A stretch of DNA of 51,626 nt from JAFDZW01 sp038229915 (GTDB taxonomy: Bacteria; Bacteroidota; Ignavibacteria; Palsa-1295). The position numbers were made by a program, and so were the translations under genes. Of the stretch, positions 33,045 to 42,890 are shown in pieces. The notes under the pieces were generated by a model. It made no database searches, was not told the origin of the DNA, and saw nothing but the letters and a program-made list of their open reading frames with translations. Every line of letters begins with the position of its first letter. Positions within the stretch are counted from its first letter, which is position 1. Location: the NCBI GenBank assembly GCA_038229915.1, contig JBBRNY010000005.1:1-51626 (forward strand), read 5' to 3'.

Positions 33045-34735
33045 CGTTTTTTTGTTGTAGTCTTCGAAGCTGATTTTTTTGCGACTGCTTTTTCAGCAGG
33101 TTGCTTTTTGTTTAACAAACTTGCTTTGACAAATTCTCTGAACAACGGATGTGCTTTCGTTGCACGGCTCTTCAACTCGGGGTGAAATTGCCCAGCGATG
33201 AAGAACGGATGTATCGAGTGCGGAAGCTCGATCATTTCGACGAGCTTGCCATCGGGCGAAACGCCGCTCAAGATCATTCCATGCTCTTCGAGGGTCTGGC
33301 GAAACTCGTTATTGACTTCATAACGGTGACGATGACGCTCGTTAATGAATTGATCGTGATAAATTTTATTGGCGAGTGTTCCTTTTTTCAAGATACACGG
33401 GTAACTTCCGAGGCGCATAGTGCCGCCTTTGGTGGCTACTTTCTTTTGATCGAGCATCAGATCGATCACGTTTTGTTTGGTCTCGACAAACTCGCTGGAG
33501 TTTGCTTGTTTAAGTCCGCAGACATTTCGTGCATACTCGATCACGGCACATTGTAAGCCGAGACAAATCCCGAAGAACGGAATCTTGTTCTTGCGAACAT
33601 ACTCGATCGCTTTGATCTTGCCCTCGACACCACGTGAGCCAAAGCCGGGAGCGACGAGAACGCCATCAATACCTTTAAAAAATTGTGCAATATTCTTCGT
33701 GTCTTCGAGTTGCTCAGCACTGATCCAGACCAATTCAACCCGAGCATCATTTTCAGCTCCGGCGTGAATGAACGCTTCGCTGATCGATTTATAAGCATCG
33801 GCAAGTTGGACATATTTCCCGACAAGACCGATACGAACACTTTTCTTTGGATGTTTTACTTTTTCGACGAACTTGCGCCATTTGGTCAGGTCCAGTTTGC
33901 CGCCGGCTTTGAGTCCCAGCTTCTCGAGAATGATCTGATCGACCTTTTCTTGTGCAAATGTCAGTGGTATTTCGTAGATCGTCTCGGCATCACGTGCTTC
34001 GATCACTGCGCGGGGATCGACATTACAGAATAAGCCGATCTTTTCGCGGATCGCTTTATCAATATGAACTTCGGTGCGACAGACGAGTACATCAGGCTGA
34101 ATACCGATCTCGAGTAATGTCTTGACCGAGTGCTGGGTCGGTTTGGTCTTGATCTCGCCTGCTGTTGCGATATACGGAACAAGCGTCAGATGAATCGACA
34201 AACAATGCTGCTTGCCGACTTTTATCATCAACTGGCGCATTGCCTCCAAGAACGGAAGCGACTCGATATCACCAACCGTACCGCCGATCTCTGTAATAAT
34301 AACGTCAAATTTACCGGTTTCGGCAAGACGAGTCATACGATGACGGATCTCGTCGGTGATGTGTGGTACGACCTGAACGGTTGCGCCCAGATAGTCGCCG
34401 CGGCGCTCACGTTGGATCACTTCGTTATACACCTGCCCTGTGGTGGTATTATTATTCCGGGTCATCGAGACGTCGAGAAAACGCTCGTAGTGACCAAGAT
34501 CGAGATCGGTCTCGGCACCGTCATCGGTGACATAGACTTCCCCGTGCTGATAGGGCGACATTGTGCCCGGATCAACATTAATATAAGGGTCGAACTTTTG
34601 GATCGTTACGCGAAGCCCGCGAGCTTTGAGTAGAAGACCGAGAGAAGAGGAGACGATACCCTTGCCGAGTGACGAAACAACGCCACCGGTTATGAAAATA
34701 AACTTCGTCTGCTTACCGTACTGATTCTTTGCCAA
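33041..34735 (-). CDS. pyrG: CTP synthase
   Basis: The 564-residue enzyme makes CTP from UTP with glutamine nitrogen. The synthase domain starts KFIFITGGVVSSLGKGIVSSSLG (split: P-loop-like GGVVSSLGKG) and includes DPYINVDPGTMSPYQHGEV. The class I glutaminase domain holds the nucleophile in FFGICLGLQC and the HxE pair in GQFHPELKSR. A Lys/Ala/Thr-rich basic tail of ~20 residues ends the protein. It is the first gene of the pair with the RNA methyltransferase. A 9-bp inverted repeat lies 34 bases upstream of the start. Confidence 0.97.
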   Translation of the reverse strand: MAKNQYGKQTKFIFITGGVVSSLGKGIVSSSLGLLLKARGLRVTIQKFDPYINVDPGTMSPYQHGEVYVTDDGAETDLDLGHYERFLDVSMTRNNNTTTGQVYNEVIQRERRGDYLGATVQVVPHITDEIRHRMTRLAETGKFDVIITEIGGTVGDIESLPFLEAMRQLMIKVGKQHCLSIHLTLVPYIATAGEIKTKPTQHSVKTLLEIGIQPDVLVCRTEVHIDKAIREKIGLFCNVDPRAVIEARDAETIYEIPLTFAQEKVDQIILEKLGLKAGGKLDLTKWRKFVEKVKHPKKSVRIGLVGKYVQLADAYKSISEAFIHAGAENDARVELVWISAEQLEDTKNIAQFFKGIDGVLVAPGFGSRGVEGKIKAIEYVRKNKIPFFGICLGLQCAVIEYARNVCGLKQANSSEFVETKQNVIDLMLDQKKVATKGGTMRLGSYPCILKKGTLANKIYHDQFINERHRHRYEVNNEFRQTLEEHGMILSGVSPDGKLVEMIELPHSIHPFFIAGQFHPELKSRATKAHPLFREFVKASLLNKKQPAEKAVAKKSASKTTTKKR

Positions 34736-35120
34736 ACAAACTCCTAATCCTATGAATGTAAAAGTACGGACTCAAAAATACGAAAATTTTGAGTCAAACA
34801 ATCTATTATGATGAGATTGTTGGTAACTTATGGTTATAATTTGGTAATGTAAAAAGGGGAGATTCCCTTATGCTATAACGTCTTGCAAGCAATATTCTGT
34901 TTGTTTACAAATCGGTGTTCACTGAAATATATTTTATCATTGAGGTTTCAGATCTGCCAAAAGACGCTTACGTCTCTTTTGCGACCGGCTTGTGGCGATG
35001 GAGAAGTAAATACCGAGTCATTATTCTATGGTTGTGGAATCGCAGATCCTTAGATTATCAAATCATTGCCAATAGATTGTTTTCACCATATCATTGTTTC
35101 AAGACCGTAATTTTGGAATA
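34736..35120. other. 385-base intergenic region, divergent pyrG / chrA promoters
   Basis: No ORF with protein-like character and no RNA gene was recognised. The stretch is AT-rich and should contain the promoters of both divergent genes. The only clear structure is the inverted repeat at 34769-34795, plus a weak AAGGGGA/TCCCTT hairpin near 34854-34869. Confidence 0.6.
34769..34795. promoter_or_regulatory. Inverted repeat in the pyrG leader
   Basis: GACTCAAAA and TTTTGAGTC are perfectly complementary over nine bases with a 9-base loop, 34 bases before the pyrG start. It may be an operator, a leader hairpin or a weak terminator; the role is not determined. Confidence 0.35.
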
Positions 35121-36257
35121 GTGACAAAGACCACACCATACTCTCTTCGCGGACTCGTGCTTTATTTTTTAAAGCTCGGCACCATCGGCTTTGGCGGACC
35201 TGTTCCGCTTGCGGGCTATATGGAGCGCGATCTGGTCGAAGGAAATGGTTGGGTTACGAAAGATGAATTTTTGCGCGGCTTGGCATTTAGCAAAATGGCA
35301 CCGGGTCCGTTCGCGACTCAGCTTGCGCTGTATATCGGTTATATTCGCGGTGGTATTCTTGGCACGACGCTTGTATCGATCTCATTCATCGGTCCTTCGT
35401 TTCTTATGGTTATTGGTTTGGCGATGCTCTATCAGGAGTATGGCGCTATGCATTGGATGCAGGCGGTCTTTGGTGGTGTTAGTGCGGCAGTGCTGGGGGT
35501 GATGGTAAGGGCGGCGTATAAACTGACCAACACATCAAACGGAAAAGACAAATTACTTTGGGCAATATATATATTAGCTTTTATCGTTGCCGTGCTTCTT
35601 GAGAATGAACCCATTTGGATGCTTATTGCTGGTGGGTTGGTCTATATGTTACTGACGAAACGACCGAAGAGTATCTCTGTTAACCTGTTCTCGTTTTCTC
35701 CTCAACTACTGCTCATCGTCGAAAGCGCTGCCCCAATATCAACAACGTTTTTTGAGATGTTCTGGTATTTTATTCAAGCGGGTACGGTGGTGTTTGGCAG
35801 TGGAATGGCTATCGTGCCGTTTCTTTATGGAGGTGTCGTTCAGGGAAATCATTGGCTTACACAACGACAGTTTCTTGATGCGGTCGCTGTTTCGATGATC
35901 ACACCGGGTCCGTTGGTGATAACCGTTGCATTCATCGGTTATCTTGTTGCATCGCTCCCTGGGGCTATCGCCGCCTCGCTTGGGGTGTTCTTACCGGTGT
36001 ATTTGTTTGTGGTTATTCTTACGCCTTTATATGAAAAGCTGGCAAAGAGTGCTCCATTTCAAGCCTTTATAAAAGGCATCACTGCCACTGCCACAGGTGC
36101 TATTGCGGCGGCTATTATCAATCTTGCCCGACACTCAACGATGGGGCCTATCGAAATAAGTCTTGCACTCGCGGCACTCATCCTCAGCTTCAAATTCAAA
36201 ATCCCTGAACCGATCATTATTCTCGGTGCAGGGATCTTGGGGGTACTATTTTTGTAG
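35121..36257 (+). CDS. chrA: Chromate transporter, two-domain ChrA family
   Basis: The protein has about 378 residues and two repeated CHR domains of five to six helices each. The first has LGTIGFGGPVPLAGYMERDLV and MAPGPFATQLALYIGY. The second has the matching TVVFGSGMAIVPFLYGGVV and MITPGPLVITVAFIGYLV. ChrA proteins export chromate with proton or sulfate coupling; some long forms have not been tested. The start is uncertain: GTG 35121 has a nearby GGA, and TTG 35094 is the only other in-frame candidate after a stop at 35073. It converges on the M16 gene with a 16-base gap. Confidence 0.9.
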   Translation: MTKTTPYSLRGLVLYFLKLGTIGFGGPVPLAGYMERDLVEGNGWVTKDEFLRGLAFSKMAPGPFATQLALYIGYIRGGILGTTLVSISFIGPSFLMVIGLAMLYQEYGAMHWMQAVFGGVSAAVLGVMVRAAYKLTNTSNGKDKLLWAIYILAFIVAVLLENEPIWMLIAGGLVYMLLTKRPKSISVNLFSFSPQLLLIVESAAPISTTFFEMFWYFIQAGTVVFGSGMAIVPFLYGGVVQGNHWLTQRQFLDAVAVSMITPGPLVITVAFIGYLVASLPGAIAASLGVFLPVYLFVVILTPLYEKLAKSAPFQAFIKGITATATGAIAAAIINLARHSTMGPIEISLALAALILSFKFKIPEPIIILGAGILGVLFL

Positions 36258-36273
36258 AAGAAATACTACGATC

Positions 36274-37605
36274 TTATCTCGACTCCAACAATCTCTTATC
36301 AACGGTTGCCGTATTTCCGACTACCACCCAATTGAAGTTTCGATAGTAGGTTTTTGCGACTCTGACGATATCCTCGGCTTTCACGTTGGCAAGTTTGTCG
36401 AATGACAGAAAGGCGTTTCGCCATGATCCGGTCAGGAGCTGAGCTTGCCCAAGTGCCCCTGCTTGTTCGATCGTTGTTTCTTGTTTGAGGTAGTTGCTCG
36501 TTGCCCATTTTGCGACACCGCTTCTGATAGCCGATTCGAGGATAAGATTCTTTTGGAAGAAATCAACGTCATTGTAAAAGATCTTTACCGCACTATCAAC
36601 ATAAGGTGTTTGAAAGGTGATCATTTCGACTGCAGCCCGACCATCAATGTCTTCGTTGTTTGGCGCATAGGCAAGGTTGCTTTGTACACGAAGATGCTGG
36701 AACAAGAACCCGCCCATAAAATTACGAAGGCGAACGTAGGCATAATAATCGGAGTCGCCTTTGTTTGGTATCGTATGATAGCACACGACGTAATTGGTCG
36801 GCAACTGACGATCGATCTGCGGGAAGTACGCGCCGGGTGAAAATGCTTTTGCCGGAAAGGGGATGAGTGGTGGGGTGTACTCGCCTTGCGGAAGCGAGGT
36901 CAGCCCTGCGCTTCTCATTTTTTGTTCTAATTCTTTCCGAGTGATGCTCCCGACCACCACGAGTAATAATCTCGATTTCACCATCAATGATTTGTAATAG
37001 CTCAGGAGATGCTCGGTCGTTTGGGGCTCCATATTTTCGCGTGTCAAGCGTTTGCCATACGGATGATAACGCCAATAGATCGAGTCGAGCACGATACGTG
37101 AAAGTGCATCGGGGTTATTTCTTCCTGATTGGTAACTCAGCAGTGCGTTGCGCTTAAAATTGTCAAATTCTGTTTGGTCGATCTTCGGATGGACCAACAT
37201 TTCAGAAAAAAATTTCCAACTGGTATCAAAATGCTCTCGGATACATCTCATCGTCACAGCCGAAAAATCGCGACCATCGGCACCGGCAAAAGCAGTACCC
37301 ATTCTCAGCGTTGAGCGACGAAGGTAGGATTTTGGGGTAAACTGGGTGCCGCTTTCGGGTATCAATCGTATGGCAAAATATTCGCTCGAAGCGTATTCAT
37401 CTTTTGGCATTGCGCTCGTGCCGCCCTTGATGTACATCACGGTTGTAAGGCTCGGTGCTTCGGGGCATTCGCGTAACAAGACATCGATACCATCAACGTT
37501 AAATTCTTGCACGTCATTAATGCTCGCATCGTCTGATGCCCTCACGGTGCCGTAAGCTATTACGCACAAGATAACGATGAGTGATCGTTGGAGTATAGAC
37601 TTCAT
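36274..37605 (-). CDS. M16-family peptidase homologue lacking the zinc site
   Basis: The 443-residue protein has a signal peptide (SLIVILCVIAYGTVRAS) and the two-lobe M16 fold. The inverted zinc motif HxxEH is absent from the N-terminal lobe. The C-terminal lobe keeps the Arg/Tyr substrate-binding pair (HLRVQSNLAYAP). Such proteins act as the non-catalytic partner of an active M16 subunit. It starts one base after the stop of the catalytic M16 gene, so the two are co-translated. An upstream in-frame ATG (37677) overlaps that gene and is unlikely. Confidence 0.88.
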   Translation of the reverse strand: MKSILQRSLIVILCVIAYGTVRASDDASINDVQEFNVDGIDVLLRECPEAPSLTTVMYIKGGTSAMPKDEYASSEYFAIRLIPESGTQFTPKSYLRRSTLRMGTAFAGADGRDFSAVTMRCIREHFDTSWKFFSEMLVHPKIDQTEFDNFKRNALLSYQSGRNNPDALSRIVLDSIYWRYHPYGKRLTRENMEPQTTEHLLSYYKSLMVKSRLLLVVVGSITRKELEQKMRSAGLTSLPQGEYTPPLIPFPAKAFSPGAYFPQIDRQLPTNYVVCYHTIPNKGDSDYYAYVRLRNFMGGFLFQHLRVQSNLAYAPNNEDIDGRAAVEMITFQTPYVDSAVKIFYNDVDFFQKNLILESAIRSGVAKWATSNYLKQETTIEQAGALGQAQLLTGSWRNAFLSFDKLANVKAEDIVRVAKTYYRNFNWVVVGNTATVDKRLLESR

Positions 37606-37606
37606 A

Positions 37607-38974
37607 TTATTTCGCAAGTGCTTCGTGAGTGAGTTGGCGAGGGTCGATCTTATTGCTGATCGCATCGGACGATCCAATTGCCAGGGCTAAGACATACGGT
37701 TTGCCGATCACATATTTTTGCAGATAGTTGTTGATGTCCTTACGGTTGATCTTTGCAAGGTTATCGAGATAGCCTTCGTAATAATCAAGCCCTGTCGAAG
37801 CCCACCAAAACGCTGTTGATTTACAAAAGTCGGAAAGCCCTTCGCTATCATACAAAATACGGTTGCGAAGTTGTGCTTTCGATGTTTCGAGTTCTTCGTC
37901 GCTATAATATCCCGAAGAGGTAAATTTATCGTACTGTTTCCAGAATATTTTCATCGCTTCGGTTAATTTCTCAGGCGATGCCCCGATATCTGCTTGTATT
38001 GGCCCGACCAAGCGTTGGGTGTAATACCAAAAATTTACTGAGGTTGCAATGCCCGACTCTTGAAGTACTTTTGTAAATTGATGCTCGTTCTGACGAATGA
38101 TCTCACTGAAGACATCGGCAGCATACGTTGACTTGTCATCAATGCCGATCGAAGGTCCGTGCCAACGGATCAGAACTGCCGCAGTTGGTGCTGAGACAAA
38201 ATCGGTCACGAATTTATTTTCTTTCAATGGTGCGATCACCGGAGAAGGGTCTTTTATAAATGGGTCAGGTCCCGCTTTCCAAGAATTGAAATACTTCGGA
38301 ACAAGCTTCTTTACATCAGCAAGCGAGCAATCACCAGCGATAATAAGCAGTGAATTGTTCGGTATGTAATATTTCTCTTTGATCTGAAGCATTTTTTCGC
38401 GCGTAGCGTTTTTTATTGGCTCGCGCTGACCCAGCGGTTCTTTGCGAACCCAATTGTCGCCCCAAATGGCTTTCGAAAGTGTGCGATTAAAGGCAAAATA
38501 TGGATTGGCTTCGTTGCGATCGAACTCGCCTAGCACAACCGTGATTTGCTGGTCGATCTCTCGTTGCTTGAACAGCGGGTGCATAATGGCTTCAGCCATA
38601 AAGTCAATACCCGGTTCAAGATTTTGCTTCGGAAGCGTAAAATAATACTGGACGTTCTCCTCATGGGTTTCGCCGTTGTAAACTATGCCAAGTTTATCTA
38701 CTCGTTCGAGAAAGTCATCCTCGCTGGTGTCGCGTTCGTTCGCGGTAAAGAACATGTGCTCGTACAAATGCGACAAGCCATTGAACTCCTGCGATTCGGT
38801 AAACGAGCCGTTCTTAACGCCAACTTCGACCGTGACGATCGGGGTCAGATGATTTTCGATCACCAACACCTCGAGTCCGTTGTCAAGTTTGAACCGAGTC
38901 CAGGGTGGCAATTGAGCATTTGCGACGCCACTAATAAGAAGTAATGAAAATGCGAGAAAAAGTTTTGAGAGCAT
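37607..38974 (-). CDS. M16-family zinc peptidase, catalytic subunit
   Basis: The 455-residue protein has a signal peptide (LFLAFSLLLISGVANAQ), so it acts in the periplasm or envelope. The zinc site is HLYEH (residues 69-73) with the third ligand Glu150 in VVLGEFDRNE, the usual ~77 residues on. The C-terminal lobe has LQESGIATSV where active single-chain members have an Arg...Tyr pair, so that pair is missing. The missing element is present in the protein encoded immediately downstream, which suggests a heterodimer. Substrate is unknown; M16B enzymes usually degrade peptides. Confidence 0.92.
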   Translation of the reverse strand: MLSKLFLAFSLLLISGVANAQLPPWTRFKLDNGLEVLVIENHLTPIVTVEVGVKNGSFTESQEFNGLSHLYEHMFFTANERDTSEDDFLERVDKLGIVYNGETHEENVQYYFTLPKQNLEPGIDFMAEAIMHPLFKQREIDQQITVVLGEFDRNEANPYFAFNRTLSKAIWGDNWVRKEPLGQREPIKNATREKMLQIKEKYYIPNNSLLIIAGDCSLADVKKLVPKYFNSWKAGPDPFIKDPSPVIAPLKENKFVTDFVSAPTAAVLIRWHGPSIGIDDKSTYAADVFSEIIRQNEHQFTKVLQESGIATSVNFWYYTQRLVGPIQADIGASPEKLTEAMKIFWKQYDKFTSSGYYSDEELETSKAQLRNRILYDSEGLSDFCKSTAFWWASTGLDYYEGYLDNLAKINRKDINNYLQKYVIGKPYVLALAIGSSDAISNKIDPRQLTHEALAK

Positions 38975-39215
38975 AGATTATTCTACTCAGGGTCAGGAAA
39001 TCTGTTACAAGTCCTGTTAATAATAATAGTTAGCCAAGATTCGTTTCATGGGAATGGCATAGTAATGGGATGTATTCTCGAGCTATGGGTGTTTATGGTG
39101 GCACAAGATCAATTGTATTATTTAGAATTTATTGTCAAAAGCTTCAGATAGCGCCAATACGTCACCCGGCTCAAAAAGCACCGGCGGAGAAATCCGTTCC
39201 GGTTCTTTGGTGCGT

Positions 39216-39800
39216 ATGAATAGAAAAGACTCTGAGGCTGAGGATCTTTCGTTGCTTTCGCGCATTGCTCGTTCGGATGCAGATGCGTTGAGTCGCCTCT
39301 ACGATAAGTACCAACGGAAAGTGTATTCGGCAGTTTTACAGATCGTTAGAAATCAAGAAGATGCCGCTGAAGTGTTGCAAGATGTGTTCTTGCAGGTTTG
39401 GGAAAAAGCTGGTCTCTTTGACGGCGACCGCGGCACATTTGGTGCATGGCTCGCCACACTTGCCCACAACAAGGCGATCAATGTATTACGGTCACGACGC
39501 TTCAAGAAGTCTGCTCTGGAAATAAGACAGGATTTCGAGCAATTATCAGGAATTCTGAGCGCGCAAACGGTTGACTCGCGGACAGCACTTGATAACCAGA
39601 TCGAAGACGATGAGCGCAATCAAATGTTAGCGTTACTTACCCAAATTCCGGAAACACAAAGCAAGGCTTTGATATTGGCATACTATAGCGGTTATTCGCA
39701 AAGCGAGATCGCTGAGAATCTTGAGATCCCACTCGGAACGGTGAAAACCCGTATGCGACAAGGAATGATAAAATTACGAGAGCTTTTAGATGGCAGATAA
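39216..39800 (+). CDS. ECF RNA polymerase sigma factor (SigK-like)
   Basis: From ATG 39216 the protein has 194 residues; the frame is open to TTG 39132, which would add 28 Ser/Gly-rich residues. Region 2 (LYDKYQRKVYSAVLQIVRNQEDAAEVLQDVFLQVWEKA, in part) and region 4 (YYSGYSQSEIAENLEIPLGTVKTRMRQGMIKLR) are both complete. The region 2 DVFLQVWE and the region 4 GTVKTR are standard. The stop overlaps the RskA-like anti-sigma gene by 11 bases, so the pair is one regulatory unit. Confidence 0.92.
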   Translation: MNRKDSEAEDLSLLSRIARSDADALSRLYDKYQRKVYSAVLQIVRNQEDAAEVLQDVFLQVWEKAGLFDGDRGTFGAWLATLAHNKAINVLRSRRFKKSALEIRQDFEQLSGILSAQTVDSRTALDNQIEDDERNQMLALLTQIPETQSKALILAYYSGYSQSEIAENLEIPLGTVKTRMRQGMIKLRELLDGR

Positions 39801-40683
39801 GATGATCGGGACATATAGCCAAGAAGAACGCGAGCGCATTGAAGCGCTGGCGTCGGCCTATGTGCTCGGCGTACTCGACGAGAACGAGTCCGATTTTGCC
39901 GAGTTCGAAGCTCTCCTCGAAGCCGGAGATCCTTTGCTTGCTGAATTGCTCGAAGCAGGTTTCGATACAACTATCGCTCTTGCGGAGCTTGCACCGCAGG
40001 TCAATGCACCTGCGCATATCAAAGAAGCACTGCTTTCGAAGATCAGCAGTCTCGAGATGAGCACCGACCGAATGGTGCGCTATGATCAGAATAAAGCACC
40101 ACTACCTTCATCGACAGTACGTTTGCTTCGTAAAAAAAATCGCACTATCATTTCGATCAGCCTTCTTGGCGGGTTGCTTGTTTGTGTCTTGCTTGCTTTT
40201 CTGGTGATTAAGTCTGATAAACTTGAACGCTACTCGGGATTAACGAAAGTACTGATGCGTCAAAGCGATTCGCTGAAACTTTCGAATAAAGAGTTTGCGA
40301 TCAATGATTCGCTCGTTCGTTGCGTGCTCAATATGTTGCAGGAAGAAAACGCACGATTGGTGACGATGACGACCACTTCACAATCAAAGCATCAGCACGT
40401 ATTCTTTAGTCCGAAGCAAAAGATGGTTGTCGTGATGAGAGAGAATTTACAGCCGATCGACTCCAATCATGTCTATGAGATATGGGCTGTCGTAGGCAAT
40501 ACGCCAAAACCTATTGGTAGTTTTGTGGTCGATCCCCATGACAAAGAGCCGATGTACACCTTCTCGACCGACTTAGCTTCCGCCGAGGCATTTGGTATTT
40601 CGATCGAAGAAAAGGGCGCAACGCCTTCGCCAAAAAGTGAAATGATCTATATTGGTGAAGTGCCTCACTTTGGCAAAAATTAA
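39790..40683 (+). CDS. RskA-type anti-sigma factor
   Basis: The 297-residue protein has an N-terminal cytosolic anti-sigma domain (ERIEALASAYVLGVLDENESDFAEFEALL), without the zinc-binding HxxxCxxC, as usual for RskA. One transmembrane helix lies at about 118-138 (TIISISLLGGLLVCVLLAFLV). The extracytoplasmic RskA C-terminal domain follows (VVVMRENLQPIDSNHVYEIWAVVG, FVVDPHD, ending GEVP). It should hold the upstream sigma factor at the membrane until an envelope signal triggers proteolysis. It overlaps the sigma gene by 11 bases. Confidence 0.9.
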   Translation: MADKMIGTYSQEERERIEALASAYVLGVLDENESDFAEFEALLEAGDPLLAELLEAGFDTTIALAELAPQVNAPAHIKEALLSKISSLEMSTDRMVRYDQNKAPLPSSTVRLLRKKNRTIISISLLGGLLVCVLLAFLVIKSDKLERYSGLTKVLMRQSDSLKLSNKEFAINDSLVRCVLNMLQEENARLVTMTTTSQSKHQHVFFSPKQKMVVVMRENLQPIDSNHVYEIWAVVGNTPKPIGSFVVDPHDKEPMYTFSTDLASAEAFGISIEEKGATPSPKSEMIYIGEVPHFGKN

Positions 40684-40805
40684 GAACTCTCCCCGAATAT
40701 TTTCTATATTTGCACCGAAGAGTATGTTCTGATGTTACTCACAGACTAGCATGCCTATCTTGTCGTGAGTCGTATTATTGTATCTATTGGAGTTGAGTAT
40801 CGTTT

Positions 40806-41171
40806 ATGAATGTTGAACAGCTAAGAGAATATTGTTTAAGTCTGCCGAACGCCGCCGAAGATATTAAATGGGGTAACGATCTCTGTTTTGTCATCGGTGA
40901 TAAAATGTTTGCCACCGCAAGTCTGAACCCTGCAAGTGGTTTTTCTTGCTCGTTCAAATGCAATCCCGAAAAGTATGCGAAGCTGATCGAACGAGACGGA
41001 ATCGTCTCTGCACCCTATACGGGGCGCTTCGGTTGGGTGTGTGTTCGTAAGCGCACCGCACTCTCAGAAGAAGAATTGCGTACCCTGATAAAAGAATCGT
41101 ATGATGCGATCCTCCATAACCTTCCGCAAAAGCAACAGAAAGAATTGAAAGCCCTCGTCAAAACAGTGTAG
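40806..41171 (+). CDS. MmcQ/YjbR family protein
   Basis: The 121-residue protein shows the family pattern: LREYCLSLPNAAEDIKWGNDLCFVIGDKMFAT at the start, FKCNPEKYAKLIERDGI, then the APYTGRFGWVCV block and LRTLIKESYDAIL. The fold is like a CyaY/double-wing DNA-binding domain and the family is often annotated as DNA-binding, but no clear function is established. It stands alone between the anti-sigma gene and the VWA gene. Confidence 0.88.
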   Translation: MNVEQLREYCLSLPNAAEDIKWGNDLCFVIGDKMFATASLNPASGFSCSFKCNPEKYAKLIERDGIVSAPYTGRFGWVCVRKRTALSEEELRTLIKESYDAILHNLPQKQQKELKALVKTV

Positions 41172-41253
41172 TGTTTCCGTTGCCGTAGTATTGCTACATT
41201 AGTCCTTTGTACGCGAAAATCTTCATATATTTGAAGTTAATACAAAGCGCACA

Positions 41254-42816
41254 ATGGGAGCTGAACGATCATTTCTAAAACGGATGGAGGGATATGGATT
41301 CCTCGCACATATCTACGACCATTTGCCGGACGAGTTCACGGCGATCTTCGAGATAGCCCGCGTCTTAGAAATGGAAGACTCTCCGCTTCGCGAACTCCTC
41401 GAACCGGCGTTACGACTTCCGTCGCTCGAACCAAGTTCGGTAAAAGATAAAGTTGACCTCTTCCAACCCGAAGTCATTACCGGTGAAGAGTATGAAGCAG
41501 ATTTTATTCGTAATCGCCGTGACATCGCCAGAATATACTCATGGCAATTCGCCCTGCCCGATGATATTTTTGATCAGCGTCTGGCCGAGCGTACGCTCTG
41601 GATGCCTATTGCAAAAGCTCCGAAGATATTGCCGGTGCAAGACATCGGTGAAAGTTTTTCCTTTGATAGCCGCAAACAAAAAGTCTTTGTGCTCTTCGAT
41701 ACATCCGCTTCGATGCGGGCGCACCACCGAATTCATTTAGCCAAAGCCGCATTAGTCTATTTTCTTGAGCGCAACAAAGAGGACTTGGGCTTTATCAGCC
41801 TCAGGACATTTGATGACCAGGTCGGAGAACTCCATACCGCTATTGACGACGAAAGTTATAACGCACTGATCCGTCACGTACTTCGCCTGACACATTTGGG
41901 CAATGGTACGGTCTTACAAAAAGCATTACTGACCGCACTTGATGAGATCGCCGCGATAGAACATCTCGCCGGAGCCGAAATACTGATCATTACTGACGGT
42001 GCTGTAGCGATCGATGAGCCAATGATACGAGCCCGAATGGACGGCGACACAAAACTGCATGTGGTGAAGATCGGGCATGCGCAAATTTTTGCTTCTGATA
42101 GGCAGATCGACGATATTGTCACTGCCGGAAAATTTGGCAATGCAAAATTACTTGCTGATCTTCTCGAACAAGAGCGTGAGTTGGTCCGCGTGATCTCGAA
42201 CACACAGGCTCACGACAAAAAATCGCAGCTTGAACGCACCCTTAACGGTGTCAGGTCATCGATCAAAAGCAAGAAAGCAGAGTTTGGCGAAGAATATAAA
42301 AAGCTCTATGGGCACGAGCTTGAACGCCTGTCGGATGTTTATGTCGAGATCAGTGACATTGATGACATTTCCTTGTTTTGTGCAACCGCAGAAAGTATTG
42401 ATGACATCGAGCAACTGGTAGCCGAGCTTGAAGAAGATGCAGAGCAGTTCTTTACGCCCGAAATGACCAAGAAGATGGCCGTTTTGCACGACCACATCAA
42501 TTTTCTTCTCGATTACGAGAAAGATGAAGCACTCAGAAAAAAACTGTCACAACTTGACGAACGACTCAAGAAATTACTCGAAGAGGCAATGAGTCAAGAT
42601 GATATGCTTTCGCAAGGCGGAAAACCCGACTCGGCAAATAGCCGCATTTCGCTGCCACTTTCAGACGAGGATATTCGCGACCTACACTTTTTACTCGAGT
42701 TCGATGGTGCGTTTGGCAAAACCCAGTTAAAACTTCTGTTGAAGTATATGGTGAAGATCGCTATCAAAACTTCCAAGCGTATGCTTCGTTTTAAGGAATC
42801 GCAAGGCGGCAGATAA
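41254..42816 (+). CDS. VWA-domain (CoxE-like) protein
   Basis: The 520-residue cytosolic protein has a helical N-terminal region (1-140), then a von Willebrand A domain. Its MIDAS is complete: FDTSASM (Asp149, Ser151, Ser153), the Thr of NGTVLQ and the Asp of ILIITDGAV. A charged, largely helical C-terminal half follows, with coiled-coil-like stretches (KDEALRKKLSQLDERLKKLLEEAM). VWA proteins of this kind usually work with a MoxR-type AAA ATPase in metal insertion or complex assembly. No such ATPase is in the window. Confidence 0.78.
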   Translation: MGAERSFLKRMEGYGFLAHIYDHLPDEFTAIFEIARVLEMEDSPLRELLEPALRLPSLEPSSVKDKVDLFQPEVITGEEYEADFIRNRRDIARIYSWQFALPDDIFDQRLAERTLWMPIAKAPKILPVQDIGESFSFDSRKQKVFVLFDTSASMRAHHRIHLAKAALVYFLERNKEDLGFISLRTFDDQVGELHTAIDDESYNALIRHVLRLTHLGNGTVLQKALLTALDEIAAIEHLAGAEILIITDGAVAIDEPMIRARMDGDTKLHVVKIGHAQIFASDRQIDDIVTAGKFGNAKLLADLLEQERELVRVISNTQAHDKKSQLERTLNGVRSSIKSKKAEFGEEYKKLYGHELERLSDVYVEISDIDDISLFCATAESIDDIEQLVAELEEDAEQFFTPEMTKKMAVLHDHINFLLDYEKDEALRKKLSQLDERLKKLLEEAMSQDDMLSQGGKPDSANSRISLPLSDEDIRDLHFLLEFDGAFGKTQLKLLLKYMVKIAIKTSKRMLRFKESQGGR

Positions 42817-42890
42817 AATTACTGAATATCCCACTTTCGACTCCCAAATCCCGAACGCCCGTATTTTTGTAAAAACAAACCCATATCAAA

